In this document: one piece after another, positions 34,095 through 42,874 of the stretch
Layout: every line of letters begins with the position of its first letter
How positions within the stretch are numbered: the first letter of the stretch is position 1
Assembly: GCA_945861875.1 (NCBI GenBank)
Contig: CAMAWC010000024.1
Location: 1-45,801 of the forward strand
Length of the DNA: 45,801 bases
Direction of reading: 5' to 3'
From: Bordetella parapertussis
GTDB taxonomy: Bacteria > Pseudomonadota > Gammaproteobacteria > Burkholderiales > SG8-39
The notes under the pieces: model-generated
Databases searched by the model: none
Seen by the model: the letters and a program-made list of their open reading frames with translations, nothing else
Told to the model about the DNA's origin: nothing
Program-made: the position numbers and the translations under genes

Positions 34095-36077
34095 TCAGGC
34101 TGAGGCCGACTGTGCCGGGCCGGCGGTATTGGCCGAGGCGTTGCGCGCGCCGACACGGTAGCGGCGGTCAAGTGCGGCGAGTCCGCCACCCAGCGCCATC
34201 AACAGGCAGCCGGCCCAGATCCAGCTGATCAGCGGCTTGTGGTAAATGCGCAGCGTCCAGGCGCGCGCACCGACTTCCTCGCCAAGGGAAACATACAAGT
34301 GGCGCCAGAGGCCGGCATCAATCGCCGCCTCGGTCATCGGCATGTTCTGCACGGTATAGAGGCGCTTTTCCGGTTCGAGCAGCGTGACGGGCGAGCCGCC
34401 CTTGAGCACTTCCACGCTGCCGCGCGCGGCCACGTAGTTGGGCCCGGTGACGTCCTTGATCGCGGCGAGCTTGAAGGTGAAGCCGGCGAGCTCCGTCGTG
34501 TCGCCTATGGTCATTTTCACATCCGACTCGGTTTCATAGCCGCGTGAAATGGTCACCCCGAGGATGAACACGGCTACACCGATGTGCGCCAGCACCATGC
34601 CGTAGTAGGAGGGCGGCACGGCGGCAAAGCCCTTGGCGAGATTGCCGCCACCGGCGCCGGTCACGCGTGCGCGCACGCCCTCGAGGGTCGTGATCACCAC
34701 CCAGAAGGCGAGCAACAGGCCCAGGAACACCAGCGCACTCCAGTGCCCCATCAGCACTGGCACGGCAACGGCGAGCAGCAGCGCGCCGACCGCGGCCCAG
34801 CGCAGCCTGAAGGCGATCTCGCGCATGCTGTCGCGCTTCCACTTGGCCATGGGGCCTATGCCCATGAGGAATATGGCCGGCGCCATCAGCGGCACGAACA
34901 CCGCTTCGAAGTAGGGGGCGCCGACGGAAATCTTGCCCAGGTTGAGGGCATCGAGCGCAAGCGGGTAGAGCGTTCCGAGCATGACCGCGGCGGTGGCGAC
35001 CGAAAGCAACACGTTGTTGGCCAGCAGCATGGACTCGCGCGACACCGTCTCAAAGCCCTCGCCGATGCCGATCTTGTGGGCGCGCAGCGCAAACAGCAGC
35101 AAGGATCCGCCGACAACAAGCGTGAGCAGCACAAGAATGAAAATGCCGCGCGTCGGGTCGGTCGCAAAGGCGTGCACCGAGGTGAGCACGCCCGAGCGTA
35201 CGAGAAAGGTGCCGAGCAGGCTGAGCGAGAACGCGGCAATCGCCAGCAAGGCCACCCAGGCCTTGAAGCCGCCGCGCTTTTCGGCGATCGGCAGGGAGTG
35301 CAGCAGCGCGGTGCCGACCAGCCAGGGCATGAAGGAGGCGTTTTCCACCGGGTCCCAGAACCACCAGCCGCCCCAGCCCAGTTCGTAATAGGCCCAGCCG
35401 CTGCCAAGGGCAATGCCCAGGGTCAGGAATGACCATGCGGCGATGGTCCAGGGGCGCGACCAGCGCGCCCAGGTGGCATCGAGCCGGCCTTGTATGAGTG
35501 CCGCGATGGCAAAGGCGAACGCCACGGAAAACCCGACATAGCCCATATAAAGCATGGGCGGGTGGATGACCATGCCCGGGTCCTGCAGCAGCGGGTTGAG
35601 GTCGCGCCCGTCGGCGGCGGCGGGGAACAGGCGCTCGAACGGATTCGAGGCAAACAGCATGAAGACGTGAAAGCCGACGCTGACCATGCCCATGACGGCG
35701 AGAACCCGCGCCACCATGCGGTCGGGCAGGTGATTGCTGAACATCGCCACGGCAACCGACCAGCCGCACAGCATCAGCGCCCAGAGCAGCATCGAGCCCT
35801 CATGCCCGCCCCAGACCCCGGCAAAGCGGTAGGCCGCGGGCAGCTTGGTGTTGGAGTGCTCGGCGACGTAGCGGACGGAAAAATCATTGGTGAGAAACGC
35901 ATAGGCAAGGCAGCCAAAGGCGATGACAACGAGCAAGCCCTGGGCGCCTGCCGCCGGACGCGCCAGGGCAATCCATGCCGTGCGCCCGGTGGACGCACCG
36001 ATGAGCGGCACCGTGGCCTGCACCGCCGCCACGCACAGCGCCAGAATCAGCGCAAAGTGTCCAAGTTCGGGAATCAT
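34095..36077 (-). CDS. ccmF: Haem lyase subunit CcmF
   Basis: A 660-residue membrane protein of about fifteen helices. It carries the WWD haem-handling motif (WGGWWFWDPVENASFMPWL, about residues 235-255), VWGGHEGSMLLWALM and HPPMLYMGYVG near periplasmic histidines, and a large C-terminal periplasmic domain. CcmF attaches haem from holo-CcmE to apocytochrome c. It lies 19 bases before ccmG. The gap to ccmE is about 210 bases and holds a palindromic element. Confidence 0.97.
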   Translation of the reverse strand: MIPELGHFALILALCVAAVQATVPLIGASTGRTAWIALARPAAGAQGLLVVIAFGCLAYAFLTNDFSVRYVAEHSNTKLPAAYRFAGVWGGHEGSMLLWALMLCGWSVAVAMFSNHLPDRMVARVLAVMGMVSVGFHVFMLFASNPFERLFPAAADGRDLNPLLQDPGMVIHPPMLYMGYVGFSVAFAFAIAALIQGRLDATWARWSRPWTIAAWSFLTLGIALGSGWAYYELGWGGWWFWDPVENASFMPWLVGTALLHSLPIAEKRGGFKAWVALLAIAAFSLSLLGTFLVRSGVLTSVHAFATDPTRGIFILVLLTLVVGGSLLLFALRAHKIGIGEGFETVSRESMLLANNVLLSVATAAVMLGTLYPLALDALNLGKISVGAPYFEAVFVPLMAPAIFLMGIGPMAKWKRDSMREIAFRLRWAAVGALLLAVAVPVLMGHWSALVFLGLLLAFWVVITTLEGVRARVTGAGGGNLAKGFAAVPPSYYGMVLAHIGVAVFILGVTISRGYETESDVKMTIGDTTELAGFTFKLAAIKDVTGPNYVAARGSVEVLKGGSPVTLLEPEKRLYTVQNMPMTEAAIDAGLWRHLYVSLGEEVGARAWTLRIYHKPLISWIWAGCLLMALGGGLAALDRRYRVGARNASANTAGPAQSASA

Positions 36078-36168
36078 GCTTGTCGCCTCAAGAATATCGC
36101 GTGATTGGGATGATCGCCAAAAAAGCCGATTTCAGTCTGCTGCCAACTTTAAAACCCTAAAAGTCCGT

Positions 36169-36266
36169 GTCATTCCGAGCAAAGCGAGGAATCTGCTGTT
36201 TGGTGCAAACCTGTGCAAACGAAAATCACAAGAAGCAGATTCCTCAACCTGCGGTTTCGGAATGAC
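36169..36266. repeat. Two-level palindrome between ccmE and ccmF
   Basis: Outer arms GTCATTCCG (36169-36177) and CGGAATGAC (36258-36266) and inner arms GAGGAATCTGCT (36186-36197) and AGCAGATTCCTC (36234-36245) form a REP-like element. It interrupts the otherwise tight ccm run. Confidence 0.75.
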
Positions 36267-36290
36267 AGTTTTCAAGCTTTCGTCTCGAAC

Positions 36291-36743
36291 TTACCTGACC
36301 AGTGTCTTCTCCGCCTTGCCCGCCTGGTCGAGGGCGTGCTTCGCCTCCGGCGGCATGTAATTCTCATCGTGTTTGGCCAGCACTTCATCCGCGCGAAACA
36401 GCCCGTCGGGGCCGAGTTTCCCCTGGGTGACCACGCCCTTGCCTTCACGGAACAGGTCGGGCAGGGGGCCGCGGTACTCGACCGCCACCGTTTTGACCGT
36501 GTCGGTGACAACGAATTGCACCGTAACGCCGTCCGGCTTGCGCTTTACGCTGCCCATTTCGACCAGGCCGCCGACGCGAAAACTGCGCCCGGTGGGCGCT
36601 TCGTTGGCGGCGACCTGGGTTGGGGTGAAAAAGAACACCAGGTTTTGCTGGAAGGCGCTCAGTACCAACCCTGCCGCCCCGGCCAGCGCGGCGACACCGG
36701 CGGCAACCAGGATGAAGCGTTTGTGACGGGGTTTCATTGTCAT
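36291..36743 (-). CDS. ccmE: Cytochrome c maturation haem chaperone CcmE
   Basis: A 150-residue protein with one N-terminal membrane helix (residues 9-30) and an OB-fold periplasmic domain ([48 protein letters not shown]). His125 in [12 protein letters not shown] is the covalent haem-binding residue and Tyr129 its axial ligand. The start overlaps the ccmD stop in ATGA. Confidence 0.97.
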   Translation of the reverse strand: MTMKPRHKRFILVAAGVAALAGAAGLVLSAFQQNLVFFFTPTQVAANEAPTGRSFRVGGLVEMGSVKRKPDGVTVQFVVTDTVKTVAVEYRGPLPDLFREGKGVVTQGKLGPDGLFRADEVLAKHDENYMPPEAKHALDQAGKAEKTLVR

Positions 36744-36922
36744 GGGCTGCGTTTGACGTTGCGATTGGCGGAACGCGCTATTTTATCGCGTGCGCTGCGT
36801 CCGCGCCGGCGCACCAGCACTATTTCGGCGGCAATTATGACGAAAGTCACGGCATAAGAACCCCATACATAAGTGGCGTAGCCGCCCATGGCAAAAAAAT
36901 CACTCCAGCTCGCCCAGTTCAT
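36740..36922 (-). CDS. ccmD: Cytochrome c maturation protein CcmD
   Basis: A 60-residue single-pass protein. It starts [20 protein letters not shown], the typical CcmD entry, with a helix ([16 protein letters not shown]) and a basic cytoplasmic tail. It helps release holo-CcmE from the CcmABC complex. ATGA overlaps link it to ccmC and ccmE. Confidence 0.92.
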   Translation of the reverse strand: MNWASWSDFFAMGGYATYVWGSYAVTFVIIAAEIVLVRRRGRSARDKIARSANRNVKRSP

Positions 36923-37719
36923 GCCGCCGCCCCGGTCTTCCCGCCGACGAATTCCGCGACCCAGTCGGTATTGCGCTCGCGCTCGAGGATGATGGCGCGC
37001 ACGCGCACCAACGCCATGGCGATGCTGTACATCCAGAACGACAAGGCCATCAGGATCATGCCGACAAACATGATCATCGCCATCGACGGCGCGCTTTTCA
37101 TGCTTATCGAGGAGCCCTGGTGCAGGGTGTTCCACCACTGCACCGAGTAATAAATGATCGGCACGTTGATGACACCGACCAGGGCAAGGATGGCACCGGC
37201 GCGATCGGCGCGGCGCGGATCATCGATGGCCGCCTGCAACGCCATGAAGCCGAAATACAGGAACAACAGGATCAATTCGGAGGTGAGGCGCGCATCCCAC
37301 ACCCACCAGGCGCCCCAGGTGGGCTTGCCCCACAGCGCACCGGTCCACAGCGCGACAAAGGTGAACATCGCACCGGTGGGGGCCAGCGCCGTGGCCATCA
37401 TCGAGGACAGCCGGGTGTTGAGCACCAGGCCGACGGCGGCCCAGCCGGCCATCACCAGGTAAAGGAACATCGACATCCAGGCCGCTGCGACATGAATATA
37501 GATAATGCGATAGGCATCGCCCTGCTGCGCGTCGGTGGGGGCGAGGAACAGGCCCACATACAGGCCGGCGACGCACAGCAGCGCGGCAAGCCAGCCAAAC
37601 CACGGCGCCAGCCTGCCGGCGAGGACGTAAAAGGTTTGCGGCGCGGCGAACCTGAACCAGTGGATTGCCGGATTCATCGAAGGTGCGGCCTTGTCATCAG
37701 TGTTCGAGTGTCTGGTCAT
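36919..37719 (-). CDS. ccmC: Haem transporter subunit CcmC
   Basis: A 266-residue six-helix membrane protein with the WWD motif WGAWWVWDARLTSELILL and flanking His residues (YIHVAAAWMSM and WWNTLHQGSSI) that handle haem for loading on CcmE. GAGGA precedes ATG 37719. It is separated from ccmB by about 200 bases holding a MITE, so the operon is interrupted there. Confidence 0.97.
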   Translation of the reverse strand: MTRHSNTDDKAAPSMNPAIHWFRFAAPQTFYVLAGRLAPWFGWLAALLCVAGLYVGLFLAPTDAQQGDAYRIIYIHVAAAWMSMFLYLVMAGWAAVGLVLNTRLSSMMATALAPTGAMFTFVALWTGALWGKPTWGAWWVWDARLTSELILLFLYFGFMALQAAIDDPRRADRAGAILALVGVINVPIIYYSVQWWNTLHQGSSISMKSAPSMAMIMFVGMILMALSFWMYSIAMALVRVRAIILERERNTDWVAEFVGGKTGAAA

Positions 37720-37745
37720 GCCCGGAGTTCCTCTTTAAGTCTTAC

Positions 37746-37903
37746 GGAGATTCTGAATAAGCCCGTCATTCCCGCGAAGCTTGTCCTCGAATGCCTTAAT
37801 CGGGGAGCGGGAATCCACCTTGACCTGCAGCGTCGAGACAGAGGGTCAAAATGGGTTCCCGCTTTCGCGGGAACGACGAATTAGAGACTTATGCAGAGCC
37901 TCC
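37746..37903. mobile_element. Family 1 MITE, copy C, between ccmB and ccmC
   Basis: Diverged ends GGAGATTCTGAATAAG and, reading inward on the other strand, GGAGGCTCTGCATAAG flank the same interior as copy B (AAGCTTGTCCTCGAATGC, GGGGAGCGGGAAT, TTCCCGCTTTCGCGGGAA). The greater divergence suggests an older insertion. Confidence 0.8.
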
Positions 37904-37917
37904 ACGTTCCTATTTTC

Positions 37918-38586
37918 CTAATCGAGTGCGATATGCAAGGCGCTGGCCGTGGCCCAGGGTGAGATTGCCGCGGAAATGAGCAAAAACGCCCCCAGCAACA
38001 ACAGATGCGATTCACCGCCCAGGCCCGCGCCGGCGGCACCGGCGGCACCGGCGCCGAATATTAGCAGGGGAATGTAGAGCGGCAGCACCAGCAGCGCCGA
38101 GAGCACGCCGCCGCCGCGCAGCCCGAGGGTCAGCGCCGCGGCAATGGCGCCGAGCAGGCTCAGCACCGGCGTGCCAACGAGCAGGGTCAGGAACAGCAGG
38201 CCGATGAGTTCGGCGCGCAGGTCGAACTGCAGCGCAATCACCGGCGCGAGCAGGGTGAGCGGCAGGCCGGTCATCACCCAGTGGGCGGCGATCTTGGCCA
38301 GCACAATGACCGGCAGCGGTTCGCCGATCAAGGCCATCTGCTCGAGCGTACCGTCGGCAAAATCCGGTTCAAACAGGCGGCCAAGCGAGAGCAGGGCGGC
38401 CAGCAGCGCCGCCACCCAGAGGATGCCGGGGGCGATTTCGCGCAGCAGGTTGGGCTCGGCACCCACGCCCAGCGGAAACAGGCTGGTGACAATGACAAAA
38501 AACACCAGGGTATTGAGCGCCTCGCTCTTGCGCCGCAGCGCCAGCGCGAGGTCGCGGCGAAACACGCAGCTGAAAGTGCGTATCAA
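37918..38586 (-). CDS. ccmB: ABC transporter permease CcmB
   Basis: A 222-residue protein with six membrane helices, starting MIRTFSCVFRRDLALALRRKSEALNTLVFF and containing EIAPGILWVAALLAALLSL and FEPDFADGTLEQM, the CcmB family signatures. With CcmA and CcmC it forms the complex that releases holo-CcmE. The start overlaps the ccmA stop by four bases. Confidence 0.96.
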   Translation of the reverse strand: MIRTFSCVFRRDLALALRRKSEALNTLVFFVIVTSLFPLGVGAEPNLLREIAPGILWVAALLAALLSLGRLFEPDFADGTLEQMALIGEPLPVIVLAKIAAHWVMTGLPLTLLAPVIALQFDLRAELIGLLFLTLLVGTPVLSLLGAIAAALTLGLRGGGVLSALLVLPLYIPLLIFGAGAAGAAGAGLGGESHLLLLGAFLLISAAISPWATASALHIALD

Positions 38587-39218
38587 GCCGCACTCCCGTG
38601 CAGGTCGAGGTTGAGGCCTTGCGTCTCGACCCCCTCGACGGCGAGGTCAAGGTGGGTGGTCAGCACCACCATGCCGCCGCCACCGACATGCGCCGATAGC
38701 AATTGGCGCAATTGCGCCACGGCGGCGCTATCGAGCGCGTTGAACGGTTCATCGAGGATCCACAGCGGCCGGTCATCGGCGAGGGCGAGGCGGGAGAGGG
38801 CGACGCGGCGGCGCTGGCCTTGAGACAGGTAGCGCACCGGCAGGTCGGCACACGCGGCCACGCCGAAAGCGGACAGGGCATCCAAACGGCGGTCGGCGTC
38901 GGCGCTGATGCCGGACAGCGTGGTGGCGATGGCCAGGTTCTCCAGCGGCGTCAATTCGTCCTTGATGCCGTTGAGGTGGCCGACGTAGACGAGGTCGCGG
39001 TGGTAGTCCTCGTCAAGGGAGGCGATGGGCCGGCCCTTCCAGCGCACGCTGCCGTTGTAGGGCGTGTGCAGGCCGCACAGGATGCGCATCAGGCTGGTCT
39101 TGCCGCTGCCGTTCTCGCCCGACAAGTGCACCAGTTGTCCGGATGACACGGTGAACGACAGGCCGCTGAACAGCCGGCGTTCGCCACGCACGCATTCGAG
39201 GTCCAGCGCTTCAAGCAT
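38583..39218 (-). CDS. ccmA: ABC transporter ATPase CcmA
   Basis: A 211-residue ATPase: Walker A GENGSGKTS, Q-loop region near VGHLNGIKDELT, the signature LSQGQRRRVALSRLAL (the CcmA form of LSGGQ) and Walker B LWILDEPFNALD. ATP hydrolysis drives release of haem-loaded CcmE. It follows the Mla-type lipoprotein gene by 35 bases, so both groups may be transcribed together. Confidence 0.96.
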   Translation of the reverse strand: MLEALDLECVRGERRLFSGLSFTVSSGQLVHLSGENGSGKTSLMRILCGLHTPYNGSVRWKGRPIASLDEDYHRDLVYVGHLNGIKDELTPLENLAIATTLSGISADADRRLDALSAFGVAACADLPVRYLSQGQRRRVALSRLALADDRPLWILDEPFNALDSAAVAQLRQLLSAHVGGGGMVVLTTHLDLAVEGVETQGLNLDLHGSAA

Positions 39219-39253
39219 GGCAACTGCAACCGGATGCGTTCAGGATCTGCCTA

Positions 39254-39820
39254 TCACGCCTTGCAGGCGCCCTGTTGTCCCACCCAGGCCGCGCTGCGGC
39301 TGATGGATTCGTCGGTGGCGCGCGCCATCAGGGCAACACCGTGTGCGGCGTCCGCGCCCGCGCCCGGCAGGCTCACCCGCACGGTGTGTCCGGCAAGGCG
39401 TCCGGCGGCGTCGGAGAGCACCAGGCGCAATTCGACCAGGGCTTCGCTGCTGTCGCGCGCCGAAAACACCTGGGAAAATTCATTCACCTCGATGTCGAGT
39501 GTGCAACGCGCGCCGGCTGCGGGTTCGACCGAACGCACAAAGCGCTTGCGCACCAGTTCGGCCGGCGTGGCGGCCCAGCGGCTTTGCGAAAAGGACAACA
39601 ACTCGGCGGCATCGCGGTAGGCGAGGCGGTACTGCATGTCGGTGCTGTCCAGGGGCGCGGTGGCGCGCACCTGGCCGAGGCGCGCGCCGACCGTCCGGGC
39701 GGCGGGCTCGCTGAGTCCGAGGTCGTAGACGCGGACCGGCACATCCGATCCGCCGGGCGCGGCACAGGCTGCGAGCAGCAGTGTCGCGAGTACTGCATGG
39801 CTAAGGCGAGCAAGTTTCAT
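39254..39820 (-). CDS. ABC-type transport auxiliary lipoprotein (PqiC/LptE-like role)
   Basis: A 188-residue outer-membrane-type lipoprotein: signal MKLARLSHAVLATLLLAAC (Cys19), then VRVYDLGLSEP and MQYRLAYRDAAELLSFSQSRWAATPAELVRKR, the pattern of the ABC transport auxiliary (PqiC-like) family. In MCE systems it is the outer-membrane partner of the MlaD-type protein. It is 25 bases after the MCE gene. Confidence 0.88.
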   Translation of the reverse strand: MKLARLSHAVLATLLLAACAAPGGSDVPVRVYDLGLSEPAARTVGARLGQVRATAPLDSTDMQYRLAYRDAAELLSFSQSRWAATPAELVRKRFVRSVEPAAGARCTLDIEVNEFSQVFSARDSSEALVELRLVLSDAAGRLAGHTVRVSLPGAGADAAHGVALMARATDESISRSAAWVGQQGACKA

Positions 39821-39845
39821 GTCAGGGCCGCTCTAACGAGGGTTC

Positions 39846-40799
39846 TCATTGGAAACCGGGCTCGCCCGGACCGGGGCGGCCGACGGGGCGGCCCCATACC
39901 ACGCTCGCCGGGCGGCGTTCGAGCTCTGTCGCGAGGCGACCGATGCGATCGGCGCTGCGCTCCATAGCCTCGGCCAGGGTGTTGACCCGCGGCAGCGTGT
40001 CGCTGCGCAGCCTGCCGGTGGCCGCCTGCGCCTCGCCCGACAGCTGGTTGACCTGTCCGATCATCCGGCGCGCGTCGTCGATGGCCTGCTGCATGCCCTT
40101 GGCGACGGCCGGCAGTTCGCGCGCGGTGTCGTTGATGCCTTGCAGCGCGCCGCGCGCCAGTTTCTGGTTTTCGGCCGAGAGCATTTCGTCAAGATTGCGC
40201 TCGACCCTGGCGATGGCCGCCGGAAGTTGTTTCGCCACGGTTTCCATGCCGGCGCTGGTGCGGGCGAGCGAGGCGAGGGTGGCGGCAATCTGCGCCTGGT
40301 TTTCGCTATTGAGCACGCCATTCATGCTGCTCACCAGCGTGCGCGCATCCTTGCCCAGCGCCGCCACGGTTTCGAAAATGTCATCGAGGGCCGAGCTGCG
40401 CATGGCGATCTCGCCGATGCCGTCCGCGCTGACGGGGAGCGGCGCGGCATCGTTCAGGTCGTCCAGCAGGTGCACGTAGGCGATGCCGGTGATGCCCTCC
40501 TGGCCGAGCTGGGCATAGGTGCCGCGCGTCAGCGGAATGCCGTCGTTGACCTCGATGTCAATGAGGATGCGGCGCGGGTCCTTGCCATCGAGCTCGAGGC
40601 CGATGACGCGCCCGACGCTGATGCCGCGGTAGCGCACCAGGCCCTGCAGGTTGAGGCCGGTGACCGGCTTGGTGGCGATGACGCGATAAGTGGTGCGCTC
40701 GAGCGAGGAACCGCCCAGCCAGTAGCCCACGCCGATGGCGGCAAGAATGAGCCCGACAAGAAACAAACCCGTGGCAAGTGCGAACGAGCGGTTTTCCAT
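39846..40799 (-). CDS. mlaD: MCE-domain protein (MlaD-like)
   Basis: A 317-residue periplasmic protein anchored by one N-terminal helix (residues 8-30). It has a single MCE domain (YRVIATKPVTGLNLQGLVRYRGISVGRVIGLELD, GTYAQLGQEGITGIAYVHLLDD) and a long helical C-terminal part (about residues 140-300) likely to form a needle-like coiled-coil, longer than in E. coli MlaD. It carries lipid between the ABC pump and the outer membrane. The symbol is by analogy. It starts three bases after mlaF. Confidence 0.9.
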   Translation of the reverse strand: MENRSFALATGLFLVGLILAAIGVGYWLGGSSLERTTYRVIATKPVTGLNLQGLVRYRGISVGRVIGLELDGKDPRRILIDIEVNDGIPLTRGTYAQLGQEGITGIAYVHLLDDLNDAAPLPVSADGIGEIAMRSSALDDIFETVAALGKDARTLVSSMNGVLNSENQAQIAATLASLARTSAGMETVAKQLPAAIARVERNLDEMLSAENQKLARGALQGINDTARELPAVAKGMQQAIDDARRMIGQVNQLSGEAQAATGRLRSDTLPRVNTLAEAMERSADRIGRLATELERRPASVVWGRPVGRPGPGEPGFQ

Positions 40800-40801
40800 G
40801 A

Positions 40802-41620
40802 TCAGACGATGGCCACGCCGTCAAAAGCGCGCAGCGCGCGGTCCCCCCCGAAAAAGTTCTGTACAAAGCGGTGCGGCAGCCGCCGAACCTCGGCCAGCGG
40901 CCCACAGGCGATTATATGTTGATCCGCCAGAACGGCGATGCGGTCGGAAAGGTCGAAAAGCGTGTCCAGGTCGTGGGTGACCATCAGCACGGCAAAGCGG
41001 TGTTGCGTGCGCAGCATCTTGATCAGGCGCACGAATGATTCGGAGCGGTCCGGATCGAGGCCGGCGGTCGGCTCATCGAGTATCAACAGGTCGGGCGAGA
41101 GTGCCAGCGCCCGCGCCAGGGCAACACGCTTGACCATGCCGCCGGAAAGATTGGCCGGCAACAGCGCTGCGTGGTGCGGTTCGAGTTCCACCTGTTCGAG
41201 CTTGGTGAACACCACCGCGCGTATGATCTCTTCGTCCAGGCCGCCGCGCTCGCGCAGTGGGAAGGCGATGTTGTCAAAGACGTTGAAGGCGCTGTAGAGG
41301 GCACCGTTCTGGAACAGCATGCCCATGCGCTGGCGCGCCGCGCGTGCCTGGCGCATGTCGCCGCTGGTGAGCGATACGCCCATCACGTGCACCGTGCCGG
41401 CGGCCGGCTTTTTCAGGCCGATGATGACGCGCAAGAGCTGCGTCTTGCCGCTGCCCGAGCCGCCGACCAGGGTCATGACCTCGTCGCGGCGCACGGCAAA
41501 ATCAAGGTTCTGGTGCAACACCGCTCCGGCCACTTCATTGCGCAGGCCGCGGATGTCTATGACCAGTTCGGGTGTTTCGAGCGTGCCCTCGACCGCGGGT
41601 TCACTTAGTCCCAGACTCAC
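40802..41620 (-). CDS. mlaF: MCE-associated ABC ATPase (MlaF-like)
   Basis: A 272-residue ATPase: Walker A GGSGSGKTQLLRVIIGL, QNGALYSAFNVFDNIAFPLRE (the Q-loop form typical of MlaF), signature LSGGMVKRVALARAL, Walker B LLILDEPTAGLDP, and VTHDLDTLF. The N-terminus has an extra 18 residues. GTG start overlaps the permease stop as GTGA. Confidence 0.93.
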   Translation of the reverse strand: MSLGLSEPAVEGTLETPELVIDIRGLRNEVAGAVLHQNLDFAVRRDEVMTLVGGSGSGKTQLLRVIIGLKKPAAGTVHVMGVSLTSGDMRQARAARQRMGMLFQNGALYSAFNVFDNIAFPLRERGGLDEEIIRAVVFTKLEQVELEPHHAALLPANLSGGMVKRVALARALALSPDLLILDEPTAGLDPDRSESFVRLIKMLRTQHRFAVLMVTHDLDTLFDLSDRIAVLADQHIIACGPLAEVRRLPHRFVQNFFGGDRALRAFDGVAIV

Positions 41621-42729
41621 GGAATGTTCCTCAGCAAAATCGCGAAAATGGCGTCGAGCATGATGACCGCGGTGATCGCCGCGACAACCGACTGGGTCAC
41701 CCCGGCGCCGAGGCTTTCGGTATTGGGGCGGATGCGCAGGCCGTAGTGGCAGGCGACAAAGGCCACGGCAAAGCCGAACACCATGGATTTGCCTATGCCT
41801 ATCCAGAAATGCGCCACATCGAGCACGCGCGGCAGGGCCTCGAGAAAGGCGCCAAACTGGATGCCCAGCACCACCCTTGCCGCCAGCATGCCGCCGGCAA
41901 GGGCCGCCACGTCGGTGGCAAAACTCACCAGTGGCATGGCCAGCGCGAGGCCGATGAGCTTGGGCAGGACCAGCCGTTCGGTGACCGATATGCCCATCAC
42001 CTGCAGGGCTTCGATTTCCTCGGTTACGCGCATCACGCCAAGCTGCGCCGTCATGGTCGAGCCGGAACGGCCGGCGGCGATGATGGAGGCGAGCATGGGC
42101 CCCAGTTCGCGCGCCACGCCGACCGAAACGATATTGATGACCAGCAGGTCGGCGCCATAGCTTTTGAGCTGCAGCGCCGACAGGTAGGTCAGCACCACGC
42201 CGACGAGGAATCCGACCAGCATGGTGACCGGCAGGGCGGTCACCCCGGAGCGAAAGATGTTGGCCGATATCTCGCGCAAGGGAAATTCGCGCGGCCAGCG
42301 AATCGTGTGCGCGATGTCCAGCACGATCTGGCCGAGCAAGCCGATGCCAAAACGCAGGTGGTCAAGCACATGCAGCGCGGCATTGCCCAGCAGCACAAGC
42401 GGATAGAGCAGGTCCGGCTGCAGCCGCTTGCGATGGGCAACGGCAAGGGCGCGCTGCGCCTGTGCGAGGATGATGTCAAATTGCGGCGGCACGGCGCGCA
42501 TGCCCGCATCACCCGCCTTGCGCACCAGCCAGAGGGCGCCGACATCATCGAGTTCGGTGAGCCCGGCCAGGTTCCAGGCAAGCCCGCTCCGCCCGGTGGC
42601 GCCAAAGGCATGGACCGTGCGTTCGAGCTCGGTTTCGCGCGCGGCCAGCGACGCAAACGTCCAGGCGCCGTGGACGAGCACCTCGGTTTTGCCGCCGCGT
42701 TCCCCGGGGCTGATGCTTAGCTTGGGCAT
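41617..42729 (-). CDS. mlaE: MlaE-type permease fused to an N-terminal STAS domain
   Basis: A 370-residue protein. Residues about 1-110 form a STAS domain (LVHGAWTFASLAARETELERTV, GLAWNLAGLTELDDVGALWLVRKAG), corresponding to the separate MlaB protein of E. coli. Residues about 115-370 are the MlaE permease (LPVTMLVGFLVGVVLTYLSALQLKSYGADLLVINIVSVGVARELGPMLASIIAAGRSGSTMTAQLG). The fusion explains the absence of mlaB. No mlaC gene is nearby. It is the first gene of the minus-strand group. Confidence 0.93.
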   Translation of the reverse strand: MPKLSISPGERGGKTEVLVHGAWTFASLAARETELERTVHAFGATGRSGLAWNLAGLTELDDVGALWLVRKAGDAGMRAVPPQFDIILAQAQRALAVAHRKRLQPDLLYPLVLLGNAALHVLDHLRFGIGLLGQIVLDIAHTIRWPREFPLREISANIFRSGVTALPVTMLVGFLVGVVLTYLSALQLKSYGADLLVINIVSVGVARELGPMLASIIAAGRSGSTMTAQLGVMRVTEEIEALQVMGISVTERLVLPKLIGLALAMPLVSFATDVAALAGGMLAARVVLGIQFGAFLEALPRVLDVAHFWIGIGKSMVFGFAVAFVACHYGLRIRPNTESLGAGVTQSVVAAITAVIMLDAIFAILLRNIP

Positions 42730-42874
42730 GTGGGGCGATGATAGCCGCGATTGCTTTGGTCCGCACTGGCAGCGCCGCGCGAACAGGACGGCATAAACGC
42801 GCCCAATCGGCGATTCTTACCCGAAAGTCGATGGTAAGCTCAAACCTGAACTTGGACGGGCAGGAATTCGGGCG

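Noticed and set aside
39849-42720. Long plus-strand frames opposite mlaD, mlaF and mlaE
   Set aside because: Antisense shadows of well-recognised genes with no ribosome-binding sites.
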